Below, piece by piece: positions 14,684 through 27,300 of a stretch of 64,000 nucleotides of DNA; within the stretch, counting starts at the first letter, position 1; every line of letters starts with the position of its first letter. The notes beneath the pieces are model-generated. The model saw only the letters and a list, made by a program, of their open reading frames with translations, searched no databases and was not told the origin of the DNA. Where the stretch lies: NCBI RefSeq assembly GCF_040436345.1, contig NC_133218.1, positions 26,338,710-26,402,709 on the forward strand, given 5' to 3'. A program made the position numbers and the translations under genes. Source of the DNA: Pagrus major (Eukaryota; Chordata; Actinopteri; Spariformes; Sparidae).

Positions 14684-14861
14684 ATGCACAGAGTCAGTGG
14701 GTTTAAGTGAGGCAGGAAGTGAATAGTTGAACATCATTTTACACAAGTGGGGACTGGTGTCATCATGAGGCCAGGACTTTTTTTGAATCGTGCACAACCT
14801 TCTGGATGACATTTCATATATACATGTAAGCATGTATGAAATGTTTATGTCCCTGGAGTCA

Positions 14862-15306
14862 GGGTTGAGAGTGTCACCTTAAAAATGTATTCCAATACAG
14901 TTACTAATTACCTGTCCAAAAAATTGTAGACAGTCACGTATTAAGTACACAAAATTTAAGTAATGTAACTTAATTAATTTCTGTTACTTTTGAATGACCT
15001 CAATACCAAACATATGCATATAAAGAGCAGGGAACAGAAATATAAACAAGATTACTTTTATTTAATCTTAATACTGAGTGTGTGTTCTGTAGGAATACAC
15101 ACTTGTGTATGTGGTTTCACTCAAGACGACAGTGATGTTGTGTGAGACTCATGAAGTGTGGTCATGTGTGCGCATGTGCATGGTTACAGACTAGTTATCT
15201 AATCTAATCTAATCTAATCTGATAATATATTTTATTTCTGTAACTTTACAGGGGTACAGTTACCTTTTTTTGTATCCTGATAGTATTCCGTTACTCTCCA
15301 AGCCTG
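14862..15306 (-). mobile_element. interspersed DNA element, copy A (reverse orientation)
   Basis: Reads in reverse as the same family as 17157-17514: the end TATTCCGTTACTCTCCAAGCC is the complement of GGCTTGGGAAGTAACAGAAT there, and both contain the ATGCATATG and TGTAACCATGC segments. It contains an internal (AATCT)n at 15196-15220. Non-coding. Confidence 0.6.
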
Positions 15307-16370
15307 CAATAAGAAAAAAACATAAACAAAATACCCTAGCCTTTCTTACAATTACGTTTTAATATTTTTCTGTAAATTATAAATAAGATTAGTATCATAA
15401 TTAATATTAGGAGAAGTAGTAGTAGTCATACTATAAGTATTTGTCAGAGTATTATGTTGTGAGATGAGGATCAGTTTGCATTCACGCTGACTCATAACTC
15501 CCTTTCATTATGAGAAACATGTCTGTGTTGCCCTCTGTAAATATTCACTGTATTTTTTAGATATAACATAAAAAAAATTGGGTTTTTTTGGTTTTGGGGG
15601 GTTTTTTTTGGGGGTTTTTCTATCAAAAAGCAAATTTTGCACAGAATCTGTTTTCCAGCTTGTGAATAAATGCTGTACATTTCAAACATAGAGCGTCTAC
15701 AGCCAAACTAATGACATAAGAAAGTGAAATGATAGAGAAAGTTTAATGATAGAGACATTTTCTATTAAACAAATCTTTAGAGAACAATAAAAATGTGGAA
15801 GTAGTAATTTGTCCACTCTGGTAATATAGTTTTAGTCTTCACCGTCAATTATAACAACATTATATATTTGATGCCTTACATATATAATATATTTAGAATT
15901 TATATATTTTTGCTGGAATACAACAAAATCAAAAAGACAGCAGAGAGCTGAATGAGCTGATTTTATTTTCCCCTTCCGACTGCCAGTAAAAGCAGTGTCA
16001 CTGAGAAACCTTTTCAGGAACGACTCTGGTCTTCCTGTCTTAGTTACAGGGTTTTTCTCCAGACTTAACTGTCTTGTAAACCATGCAAAAGCTACACAAA
16101 GTAACATGAGAGCCTGCGTGTCAGAGCGAGCAAGAGAGAGAGAGAGAGAGAGAGAGGCAGGAGGAAAGAGGGGGACTGAATGAAAGTAGGTATGCATGTG
16201 AAAGGCTGGAGGAGGTGATGGTAATTTGCAAGCTCAGTTTTAGAGCTTTAGAGGATCTGCCATTTATCTGATATCCACCGTGGCTCTAAAACCCTCGGTG
16301 GGTGGCTGAATGAGTGTTTGCTTGTCTCTGACTATGTGTCTGAACAAGCTATTGAGCAGGAAAATAAGAA
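15307..16370. other. non-coding AT-rich stretch
   Basis: Includes a G/T-run tract (15578-15620) and (GA)n at 16134-16156. No gene seen. Confidence 0.55.
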
Positions 16371-16374
16371 TTAA

Positions 16375-16697
16375 AGTTGCACTGTGTAATTTTGGGGCAG
16401 AAATTTTAATCAGAAGAGAAAGTCGTTGATGTTTTATGCCTGAACGAAATAAAAAAAATAAAATAAAAAACTATTTTTTTCTCATGACTGCATAAACTGA
16501 ATAAACAAACTGACCTTAAAGGACAAACACAATTCACTCCGTTATACTTTGTTTATATTTGGCAGACCCTGCCACCTTTCTAGCAGCTTGCTTATTCAGT
16601 TATGGAAAATATAAAAATTTCTGAGTTTGTATTATTACCTCATTAATATTGTAAATTCTGAGTTTGCATTTCTTCTCCAAAACTACATTGTGCCCCT
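16375..16697. mobile_element. TTAA-flanked MITE, family 1 copy A
   Basis: Flanked by TTAA at 16371-16374 and 16698-16701. The ends are AGTTGCACTGTGTAATTTTG and CCAAAACTACATTGTGCCCC, diverged inverted repeats. The core (CTGACCTTAAAGGACAA, TATTATTACCTCATTAA) is shared with 21919-22280. No ORF. TTAA targets suggest a piggyBac- or Kolobok-type source. Confidence 0.75.
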
Positions 16698-17156
16698 TTA
16701 AATAAGAAGCGTCCACAAAACTTTGTTCTTTCCATAAATGCAAAACTCTTGGAGGTTTTTATGTCTAATTTTATGGGGGGTTTTTGTTTGTTTTGTTTTT
16801 TTTTTAATCACAATGCATCTTAATACTAAAACCTTATATATCAAGATATTCATTCTCCTGCAAAATAAATTATATAAGATGTGATGTAGCGATACAGGAA
16901 TTCAATATCACAATTATTATTGAAATAATACATATTCATTTGAATTTAAGGGAATGACCTTATTTCACACAACAAATAAGATATAACCTGGTTAATAATT
17001 AGTTTATTGCAAAATGCCTCCTTCATATCATCTTTAATAAAAGAGATGAAAGAATTTTATCAAAATAGAGAATGATACCCAAACTTTTTTTTTAAAATTA
17101 AGAATGATTTTATAGCAAAAAAAAAAAAAAGTGATGTGAATTTGTTGATTGTTGGC

Positions 17157-17514
17157 AGGCTTGGGAAGTAACAGAATACATGTAACAGGATTACGGTAAA
17201 GTTACCCATTTTTTTAAATTTAGATTACAAATGCATTCAGTAAAAAAAGGGATTACTAACATGACTACAATTTTAAAACAATGAATCATCTACTAGTCTG
17301 TAACCATGCATATGTGTACACATGACAACACTCACATAACATCACTCTGGTCTCAATAAAAATCAATAAAAGACATTTTATTTACGTTTTGTTTCTCTCG
17401 TCTTTACTTGCATGTGCTTGGTATTGAGGCAATCAAAAAGAAACAAGTCACATTATGACATTATCAAGTTACATTATTTTAATACTGTGATTTTTTAGAG
17501 TAACCGTCCCAACT
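17157..17514 (+). mobile_element. interspersed DNA element, copy B
   Basis: Same family as 14862-15306, opposite orientation, with GTAAC-rich edges (GGGAAGTAACAGAATAC near the start, AGAGTAACCGTCCCAACTCT at the end). Non-coding. Confidence 0.6.
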
Positions 17515-19206
17515 CTAATCATTGGGCAGTTTCTGTCAGAAAGTGTTGTTTTAACTGTGTTTGATTGTTGTTGTTTTTTCAGCGTTTTCACTGTAGAAAA
17601 CTCTTGACTCTTGGCAGGACTTGACTAGGCCTGGTACAAACATGCAGCAGATTTCTTAAAAAAATACTATTTGCATGATTAGATACAAATGGGGAATTTT
17701 GTGAGCTTGATTTAGCTGAACTGACCCTTTAATATAAGACAAGTGGTGGTCTGCCCACAGTAGCCATACCACAACTAATGCTCGTCTCTATTCAGGCCCT
17801 GAGGTGATGCTGGTCCAGGCCTGGAGCAGAGAGGGATGAAGATGGAGGGGCCAGACATTTAAACAGATAATGCACCAGGGGATTAGGAACCAAACGGAGA
17901 CCAGTGACTCTCCAGACTGAGCCCAATCACAGTAATCAAACACAGAGACGGACAGGACACATATCCACTGGTAGAATTAGGAGGAAAAGCACTCAGGGAA
18001 GTATCTTAGAAGCAGCCTTTCCATTTTCTATTTTTTTTCCCCTCTATATGACTTTTTTTCCATCATGGAGGATAAATGCAAGAATGATGAGTGTTCTGTT
18101 TGGATAATGCACTGCCTTATGCATGCATGTGTGTGTGCGTTTTGTTCGTATAAAAGAGACAGAGCAAAGGAGTGAATGAGACAGCAGATGAATGTATGTG
18201 TGTATGAGTGTGGGTGGTCTTGTGAAACGAGAGCGCACGGCCATGGAGGTTCTCCACTGCGAGTGGAAGTGAACTGTTAAAGGCCGCAGGAGCAGCCTGA
18301 ATGAAATCACAATATGCCGAGATGAAAAAAACTACACGGAGAGGGGAAAACAGTGTCCCGCCGAGACATGCTGAGGGGCCGTGGATGGGCCCGGCTGCTC
18401 CCCGCTACAAAGCAACTCTTTCACGAGAGGAAACATACACAGGTTGGCTGTTTCGCCTAATAAAGTTTCAATAGATTTAAATAGTTGGACAACCAAAGTC
18501 AGGTTGGAGTGAGGCAGAAGGTCTTAGTCATGATGAGAGCCTGCCGCTGTTAGCTGCTCTGACTGCGGCCTCCTGAATCCACGCTCACATGAGCAACGCT
18601 GGAGCAAGAAAGTGACTCAAAGTGCTATCACCTTTGATGGCAAACCATCACTTTGTGTACACTGACGTTGAAAGATTGATCTGAGATCTTTATCAAGGGA
18701 CACGGACAGACACACTCACTCTACTCACTCAGCTTTCTCTTCCCCCATCTCTCTCGCAGTCTCCTCCGCTCTCTCTGACAGGCTTCACTCTCTCAGTCTG
18801 TCTGTCTCTGTGGATTTCCTGTGGCCTCAGGGCTCCTCTGTGTCCACCTCTAACACACACGCACATACATGAACACACACACAAACACACAATCAGCTCA
18901 GGGCCTCTGGGGCCACGATGATAGGGATCTCCAGCCCGGTCCACCACTTCCCTCTGGGGTCAGAATGGAAGAGATGCTGCCAATAACAGGGATGTTGGTG
19001 TGTGTATTTATGTCTGTGTGCGTGTGTGTCACGTCAGTCACTCTGTGTATATGTATGGCTGAATGCATCCCTCTGTAGGTTTATCAACATTAGGGCTACA
19101 TTTCTTTACGTGAAGGTTGTATGGGAAGGAGAGAGATGAATGGAGAGGCACAGAAAAAAGACAGAGACACTAAGAGAGAGAGAGGAAGAGGGAGAGAGAG
19201 AGAGAA

Positions 19207-19238
<32 letters not shown>

Positions 19239-19780
19239 GCTCTGCCCTGTGAAACGAGGATAAGGAGGGCAGAAGCTCTTGTAGCTGCAGGGCTTAAGCC
19301 TCAGCCAATGGTTTCCAGATGGGGCTCATTTGCCCTGCACTGCTCTAATGCATGGACCACTGTCCTCCACCAAGGATGTCCATGCACGCACGTACACATA
19401 CACACAAACACACACACAAGTAATGCCCAAGATGCATTCAGACTCTCAGGATGACAAGGCCTATTCTGCAAAACATGGAGCCCCTTGTAGGACTGTGACT
19501 ATGATGTTGTCACATATCACATGGTTAGATAAAGCTCACAGTCAATGCATGCACATCATTTTTCTTATTCGTTGTATGGTTAAGTTAATTTATTTATCCA
19601 TGGAGATACGATGGTGAGGTCGTGGGTATTTGTAGAGTAAAGTACAAGTACCTCAAAATTGTACTTAAAGTGGCAATCTCAAAGATTTTTTCCATTCCAT
19701 CACTGGTGGAAAATAACAATTATTATAAAGTTCCATGAAATGTAAATTCTGCAATAAAATACAACTACCTGTAACCAGTA
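17515..19780. other. non-coding stretch with GA/CA simple repeats
   Basis: Contains a GA-rich tract 19167-19240 and CA-rich pieces near 18855-18890 and 19380-19420. Open frames here are low-complexity. No splice-linked exons seen. Confidence 0.55.
19167..19240. repeat. (GA)n-rich simple repeat
   Basis: Imperfect GA tract with AAG interruptions; makes an Arg/Glu open frame. Confidence 0.9.
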
Positions 19781-19784
19781 TTAA

Positions 19785-20038
19785 AGGTGCATTATGTAAG
19801 AATTGGCCTCCTGTCAAATTCATACTCAAAACAAAAGGGGGCAGCATATCGCTAGAGTAACGGTGAATTGCTGCTAACAGCTAATAAGCTCAGTTAGCGG
19901 TGCAGCTAGCAGTTCAGACGGATAGCTCGACTAGGGGAGTGTTAGTGTTTACACTCCTAGCACAGGAGATTTGGACCAGGACTGGCCATGGCTAGCTGGT
20001 TTAACATACTTCATCTAAAATTCTTACATAACGCCCCT
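19785..20038. mobile_element. TTAA-flanked MITE, family 2
   Basis: Flanked by TTAA at 19781-19784 and 20039-20042. Termini AGGTGCATTATGTAAGAATT and AATTCTTACATAACGCCCCT are inverted repeats of about 20 bp with few mismatches. The internal sequence (GCTAGCAGTTCAGACGG) is unrelated to family 1. Confidence 0.8.
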
Positions 20039-20525
20039 TTAAAGTATTTTTGAGTAGATGCACTAAACCTCTACCCCTGAAAAAAATCAAATGTGAAGAT
20101 AGAGATGTGCACACACATATACACACACATACACACACACTGTGGTGTGTGGCAGAAGGTCCTTCCCACGCGCTGCTGTGGCTGCACAAAGAGTCAGTGT
20201 TCGGGGGCCTCCAGTGTGGCGATGCGTGACACGTTGGTGTGAAGCCGCCTGTAAAACCCACAGAAACAGGTAAGGGTCACAGACAACAGCATACATGGAG
20301 GGTCAGCCTGTGCTCTCTCACTGTGTCTGTGCTCAGTGTTTGGCTGTGTGTTTGTGTAGGGTGGAGGAGGAGGTGGGGTTGTGAGTGTGTGTCCATACCT
20401 CTGTATTTTTGGAAACCACATGGTATGAAACAGCATGTTCACTCACACACATGGCACAGCACTCATGGAGGACGATCAGTGAGTGTGAGCATCCACAAAC
20501 CCCCCTCCCTGTCCCAAACCACCAC

Positions 20526-20527
<2 letters not shown>

Positions 20528-20578
<51 letters not shown>
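20528..20578. repeat. (AC)n microsatellite
   Basis: About 50 bp of pure AC. Confidence 0.97.
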
Positions 20579-20580
<2 letters not shown>

Positions 20581-21914
20581 TAGATACAAACACACAACTT
20601 TTTGCAACCACACATGTACTAACTTGGAGCACCACATATGGTACCAGTTTAACCCTCTCTTTCCACTGTCCAACACCAGGAGTTATCATCAACCAGTGAT
20701 GGATACATCTGTAAACTGAGGATATATCATTAGCAATAGTTAACAGCCTCACAGTGTTTACATTATTGATACACAGCTCTTGAGGACTGTCAAACAAGCC
20801 GTGTGGATAAATACGTCTTCCAGGTGGAGCTATTGATCACCAAGAGGTCTGCCCCTCCAGCTAGCGGTGCTACACCTCAAGATCGATTGATACCTTCATT
20901 AGCCAATTGGATTTGGCTCTAACCTCAATACAAAGTCTGTTTGTTATTGTGTGAAAAAAATGAGTCCGGTGGGGATAAAGCTGGCCATGCTGATAAAAGG
21001 ACAGGGGTGATGGTGACAGAGGGGAAAATAAAGAGAGGGAAAGTGGTGGTGAGGGGAGGAAAGTGTACAAAAGTGGAGATGAGAGTTCACCTTAGAATGA
21101 AAGAGGGGATGAAAAAAGATGACCGGCAACTTATCACATCTATTGAGCACATATGCATGCATGTGAATGTATGTGCCTCTGAGTGTTGCTTGTGTGTTGC
21201 CTCTATATGCATTAGACGGTGTATGTATGTATGTGCTGGCAGGCTGGTGTAACATCTGGTTTCCATGAGGGCCTGAGCAGGCAGAGAGCAGCCAAGTACA
21301 GCACAGAAGGTATTAGAGGTAATTTACTTATTAGAGAAAAAAGAGTCAATCTCAGGAGCTGTAATTGTAAATGGAGATGGGGCTTATCTGAAGGACTATC
21401 AGTATCCCTGCAGGGGGAATACAAGCAGGCAAGGAGTGGCAGTTTAACACACATGCACGCATGTGTACGTCATAGCCACAAACACACACGCAGGCATGCA
21501 AACACAAGCACACATGAACACACACACAACGCGATCCAGTATTATTCTATTAGGTTGTTTTTACTCGCGCTTATAAATTGCATTATCTGAACTGCTAACC
21601 CGCCGTGTCAGCGCAATAACAACACGGCTGATAAATGAATTAGCTCTTTTAACAGAAGTCATGACTTCACTGTTCTGCTGTGAGGACTGACTACTGGCCT
21701 GTTGCCTCAGATATGCAGTGAGACATCCATCACAATAATATTAATGTCAGGCATTATTTTTGATATGTTGTTGCTGTAACACTGCCAGTGGGTTTTGATG
21801 ATGATGACATTTTCATATTAAAGTAATGCATTATTTAGATGAGTTGATATCACGGTAAATATGGTGCATTAGACATAAATCTGTATACAAGTTAATAAAA
21901 GTATATATATCATT
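20579..21914. other. non-coding stretch
   Basis: No repeat family or gene recognised apart from scattered CA and GTAT runs. Confidence 0.55.
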
Positions 21915-21918
21915 TTAA

Positions 21919-22280
21919 AGGTGCACTTTGTAGATTTAGGGGATGAAATTCTAATCAGAAGAGAAAGATCTTCATTGACTGATTTTTTTTGTGCCTAAAC
22001 AAACTAAATAAACAAACTCTCTTTGTTTTCGTGACTGAATAAACTGAATAAACAAACTGACCTTAAAGGACAACACAATTTCATACTGTTTTACTTTGTT
22101 TATATCTGGTGGACCCTGCCACCTTTTCTGTTCTTGGGACCTTATTTTCCTCTGAGAACAGCTTATTTATTCAGTTATAGAAATAATACATATTTCTAAG
22201 TTTGTATTATTACCTCATTAACATTGTAAATATAAAAATTCTGAGTTTCAATTTCTTCTCCAAAACTGCATAGTGCTCCT
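21919..22280. mobile_element. TTAA-associated MITE, family 1 copy B
   Basis: Left edge TTAA (21915-21918) then AGGTGCACTTTGTAGATTTA. The right terminus CCAAAACTGCATAGTGCTCC is present but the right TTAA is lost. The core is collinear with 16375-16697, including the AATCAGAAGAGAAAG and AACAAACTGACCTTAAAGG blocks. Confidence 0.75.
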
Positions 22281-23835
22281 CTGTTTTGAAAAACGTTTTT
22301 ATTGCTGTGAGACATGCAGTATGTATGTAAAGTAGTAAAATATCTTAATTATGATCCTATTCGTGGCCACAGAAATATATTGTGATTTTGCAAATCTCCT
22401 GAGTTTTCATGACATTAATGAGGCTTTTATCAAGACTATCATCCCACTCCCTTAGCACTCCCTCGAATCTCAAAATACAGAAGACCTTTCAGTGACCGGT
22501 TTCCCTCTTGCTTTGCTACACAGATGGTGTGTGATGGTGGTGTTAGCATTGGTTTGTTGGCCAAGTTGGTTCCGCTGTTGCACAACATGTGAGTCCAGCC
22601 AGGACCCAAATAGTAACTCAGAGAGGTTTCTTTAGTGTTGGGATGACACCACTGCAATAAAAACCAGCAATTATTTTCCTAACCATTTCAAATGTGCGTC
22701 ACACTTGACCCGAACGGAGTGGAAATAAACCAGAAGCTGTGCCTGAACAGTGGAAGGGTGACATGAAGGAGGGAAGAAAAGTAGACATGTCTTTCCTTGA
22801 TTTATCCCAGGCAGTCTGATAATGTACTGTGCCAACTCCCCGTAGTGGCAGGAGGCTGCGTGTCAACACACTTCTCCAATAATCTTATCATCATCTGTAT
22901 CAGCCAATGCTTTTACTCCAAGACACTTTTTGCTCCCTTGGTCCAGACAGATTTTTTCTTTTTTAGTGCATGTTGCTGCTGAATGCTGTCATGGTGAAGT
23001 TATTTCACTCAAGGCACCAGGAGATGACATCAGTGTTTAGGGTTGCTGTCACTGTTAACATCTCTGAAAAATGGCTGCTTCTATCTGTTTGTAAACCTGA
23101 TGACGCTTTTGTGGCTGGTTAGTCATCGTTAGCATGCGTCTGAAGCTAACTGGAGACATTTTTACCTTTTCTAAACACCTTATCATTAACTGGTGGTTCA
23201 GCAGTGGAATAGTACTGGAAGTGAAAACAGAAGACCAGAGAGGTGCATGCTGGAGCATCGTTGGCGTAACCAGGCAGACAACGTCTCCAAACCTTATCAA
23301 CCCTCAGTCTTTGTGGGCCTCCACTGAGTGGCTGACCTGCCTTGATAGATGTCTTCACATGATCTATAGCTCTGTTACTCCCCCAATAAAGAAGCCTTCT
23401 CCTGGATTCAGCCTCACACACTGACCTGTCTTTCCCACTCTTGACTCAGCTTAAACTCAGTAGTCCAAAAACACGCTGAAGACATTAAACCGAACAACGC
23501 ACTGGCCTGTGACCTTTATGGTTGCAACATCAAACACGTCATGTTCATCCGCCTCCAATACACTCAGGAAAATGCAGCCACATTGCGCACATCGCCTCCT
23601 CTTTATCGTCCAGCTCCCACATATCTAGGTGATGAGGAGAATGGCATACTGGCAAAATATGCTCAAACAACTTGTTAGTGCAGGATCGTGTTACAGAGAT
23701 CAGATGAGCTCCTATCGGTTATATTTATCTCCTGAACACATTTGTGATTGTGTGTCTATGTGTGGTGCAGTGACAGTTAAAATGATATGCGCCTCGATCC
23801 TCAGTGTCCGGGAGCTTACTTTTGAAATATAATAG
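22281..23835. other. non-coding stretch, no gene recognised
   Basis: Mixed-composition DNA. Open frames up to 96 aa on opposite strands overlap (23134-23424) and show no domain. Confidence 0.5.
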
Positions 23836-23843
23836 TGTACAGA

Positions 23844-24331
23844 CAGTGATGGAATGTACGTAAATACAATTTTGAGATACTAGTTCCATTTTTTAGTACT
23901 TCTTCCACTTGACTACATTTTGGAGGCAAATATTGTACTTTTTACTCACTGCATTACTTTAATAACCTGAGTTAGTAGTTAGTTTCCAGAGTACCTGCAT
24001 GCATCAGACCCAAATGAGTGTATGTTTAAAATAACTTATTTTATCGATGATCAGATAAAACAAAAAAAAAACCTGATTCCAATAATCAGATATGATAATT
24101 GGCCAGGCTAATAATGGATCAACAGCATGCATACATGTTAATATACCTATATTTTACTTTAACTTGTACTTTTGATACTTAAGTTAATTTTTTTTTGCTA
24201 GAAAATGACTTTTGATACTTAAAGTACATTTAATTAACAATACTTTAAGACTTTTACTGAAGTAATAATTTAACTCAATATCTTTACTTTAACTCAAGTA
24301 TGACTTTTTGTCGGGTCTTTATACAACACTG
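23844..24331 (+). mobile_element. hAT-like non-autonomous element (CAGTG...CACTG), copy A
   Basis: Starts CAGTGATGGAATGTA and ends TATACAACACTG. Direct flanks TGTACAGA (23836-23843) and CATACAGA (24332-24339) agree at 6 of 8 positions, as expected for an old hAT 8-bp duplication. The body has the TACTTTTGATACTTAA and CTCAAGTATGACTTTT blocks also seen at 39002-39923. No ORF. Confidence 0.7.
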
Positions 24332-27300
24332 CATACAGATTAGCAGTTACTTTCTAAAAATGAAATAAGTAATGTAACTATTCTAATTACTTCATACAAG
24401 GAAATGTAACTTATTACATTTGATTGCTACATAATATGGCCGACAAGTCAGATTGGCAGATGAGAGGCTGCCAATGTGAAACAAAGCTCAAAATCTGAGC
24501 TCAAACTGCTCCATGAATGGAAAATAGAGACAGCTCCTTGTAAACCATTGTACCCTTGATGGTGCTGCGCTCAATTTGTCCCATGTTGTCAGGAAATATG
24601 CCAAAACAAAGCATTCCTGCACAGGGAAAAGATGCATCATCAACATTTTGATCAGCAACTGTAATTGAGTACAATTGCATTCATATTGAAATGTAATTAT
24701 GTCATGCCCTTACATGTAACTACTACCCAAACTGCTCCCTCTACCATCCACCACACCCTCAACTCACCTTTGCTCTTTGGAGACAGGCTACAGCGCGGTC
24801 AGCAGTGTCAGTAAGCACGCTCTGCTGTGATTTGTTTGTGTGTTTGGGGCGCGAGGGAGGTTGTTGGATTAGAGAAGAGAGTTTTTGGCACCTAATCCAT
24901 TGATTGATGGAGTAAATTGGGTGGGCCATGGCTCACTGAAAGGAGGAGTGTGTGGGTGACGTCTGCCCTCAGCTGTCTGCCGCCTGATCGATCCTTGCTC
25001 GGTGGTGGCCAAAGAAGTCCTGATAAAACACACACACGCAGGCAGATACACCCACAGATTAAATTCCCTCCATGAGACAGTGCTCATAAGCAAATATCTG
25101 TATTTACCGGTGAAGGCCTCAAGTGCGTGCGTGTGTGTCACTGTATGTCGGTGTGTGCCAGATTGCTGAAGCCTCACTGCTGACTTTACGAGGGGGAGCT
25201 CTTTGTCTGTTCTGTGTCTCTGTGTCAAGGTGACTTTACCACAGTGATCTGGCTCGTTTCTTCCTCTCCAACGCTCCAGAATGTTTTTCTCTCACTTCTT
25301 TATTCTCTGCCATGGATGTGATGTTTGGAAAACCCAAAACAAACCTAAAATTCAATTCTCTCTCTCAGCAGTGCTTGAACCGGCTTTGCTGATGGATGCT
25401 GACCTCTGAGCACACAAAGTCTGGTGATATGAGGAGTTCATTTTATATATTTTAGCACTTTTCCACACCCACTTGTGGAGACGCCTTTAAATTAGGAGCA
25501 GTGTAACTTTGGAGTTTAACACATGTATAGTTTGAAGTATTTCTGTACATTCATTGTGCTTGGCTATGACTGTCTATCCCTTCATCTCTTTATCCGTCCG
25601 TCTGTCTGGGTGCATGGAGATGCTCTGACCACCACTGTCTGTGTGGCCTCCTTTGTTGTAACGTCGGGCTGCTGTTCCCTTTCCAGAGAAACCACGGTGT
25701 GTCATAGCCACAGAAATAGATCTGTGTTTACATCACCTTAAACCCAGCCCGGTGCTTGTTTTGAAAGATGTTCTGTGGTGAACCCTGTGGAAAAATGTTT
25801 CTTTTTCTTTGGGCTGTAAAAGAAATCAGCAGGTATACGTATAATATCCACTACGGCTGAATTCACAGGGATTCCACATCATGAAGCCGAGCTCTAATTT
25901 TTGACAGCTTGTCAAAATACGTTTGAAATGTCTCTACTCTGCATTTAGATATTCATTTCTGAAGAAGTATCACCTGATTTTATTTCATGACCAGTGTGTA
26001 GTTGAGGTATTGTTGATCACCCACTGCAGCCTTTTAAATCTGCATAAGTGGGGTGCTGTGGATTGTGGTTGTCGCTTTAGTTTTATAGCGTTGTGCAGGA
26101 CTCCCCCTACAGGATACCGACTGCACTACAAGGCAGAAAGACCAGCATCATCACTAAAACACATACTAAACCAGTTTGATACCAAATGCTTCTTAGAATA
26201 TCAAACTCACATACGTGCAGCAAGGAAGAAACTATCACCAGCTTAAGATTTTATATGGCCACAGTGATAAATTATGTTAATTGGGCCACCTGTCTATGCT
26301 GTACAGATTGTACACTGTGCCAAGAGGAACCACTGATCCTTCTGTACCCTGATAAAATAAATGAGAAACAACAACAGAAACTACTAGCCCAGGACCCACC
26401 ATTCACTTAAATGTGGCCCTTCAATGGAAGTTTGCCCCCCACTTTATACATCAGCTTTTCATTATATGCTCTTTATTTCAATAACATTTGTAGATGACAT
26501 TATGAGAATCTGCACACATCTAGATGCTGATTTCTCAATTTAAAAACTGTTCAAGAGATATCAACTTCTGCTTATATGAAGATAAAGAGATGAACAGTTT
26601 TATTTCTACTATCTCTACCACTATCTCTACTAGTTCTTCTACCTAAGCTAATTCCCATGACGAACAAACTCTTAGTGCCGAAATGGCTCGTGGTTTTCGA
26701 TGAGTAAACGGCGATGAGTCTGAGTGTCGTCTCCTTCTTGATGAGTGGCTGATAAGACTGCAGGGGTCAAATCTGAGTGGTCATCTCCTCTCCACTCTCT
26801 GAGCGAGCCATAAATCACATGACAGTGTCTGGGTGCTGTCAGGCCTGGCTGCTGCCCACCAGGGTTAAACCAACAGAGGCCTGAGAGGGGAGGTGGACAG
26901 ACAGAGGGAGGCCTGGGTAAAATGCTGCTTTGTCTTCTTCACTTGACAGCAATACAACTGTGTCAGTGACTGGGAGTGAAGACACAAATGAAACTCTCAC
27001 TGTAGATATAATCTGACATAATTTCATAGATTTTATTCTGCAGAATGCCGTAACTTCAGTGACTTTCTTCTGTTATCCTCACATCTTCTTGCTCCAATAA
27101 CTCTTCTTGGTGAGAAAAAAAAACAGTTGCCATAACATAGGTGACTTTCTTCTCATGCAGTGACTTATTTTCACTCTCCATCTGCTGCTCCTTCATTCCC
27201 TTCCTCTCCGTCCCTCCATTCTTCCCTTAAGAGCCCAGTGGAGGCTGGAGTAGTGGAGGCCTTACCCAGAGCTAAAGATAGAGCCTTCATCTGTCATTCT

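Larger units (their letters stand above)
9961..14861. other. non-coding stretch with MITE fragment and simple repeats
   Basis: Holds a repeat resembling a common teleost MITE at 10206-10470, (ATT)n at 13241-13261, (AC)n near 13728-13757 and a CT/CA tract at 14645-14681. The rest is AT-rich, with no coding exon seen. Confidence 0.55.
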
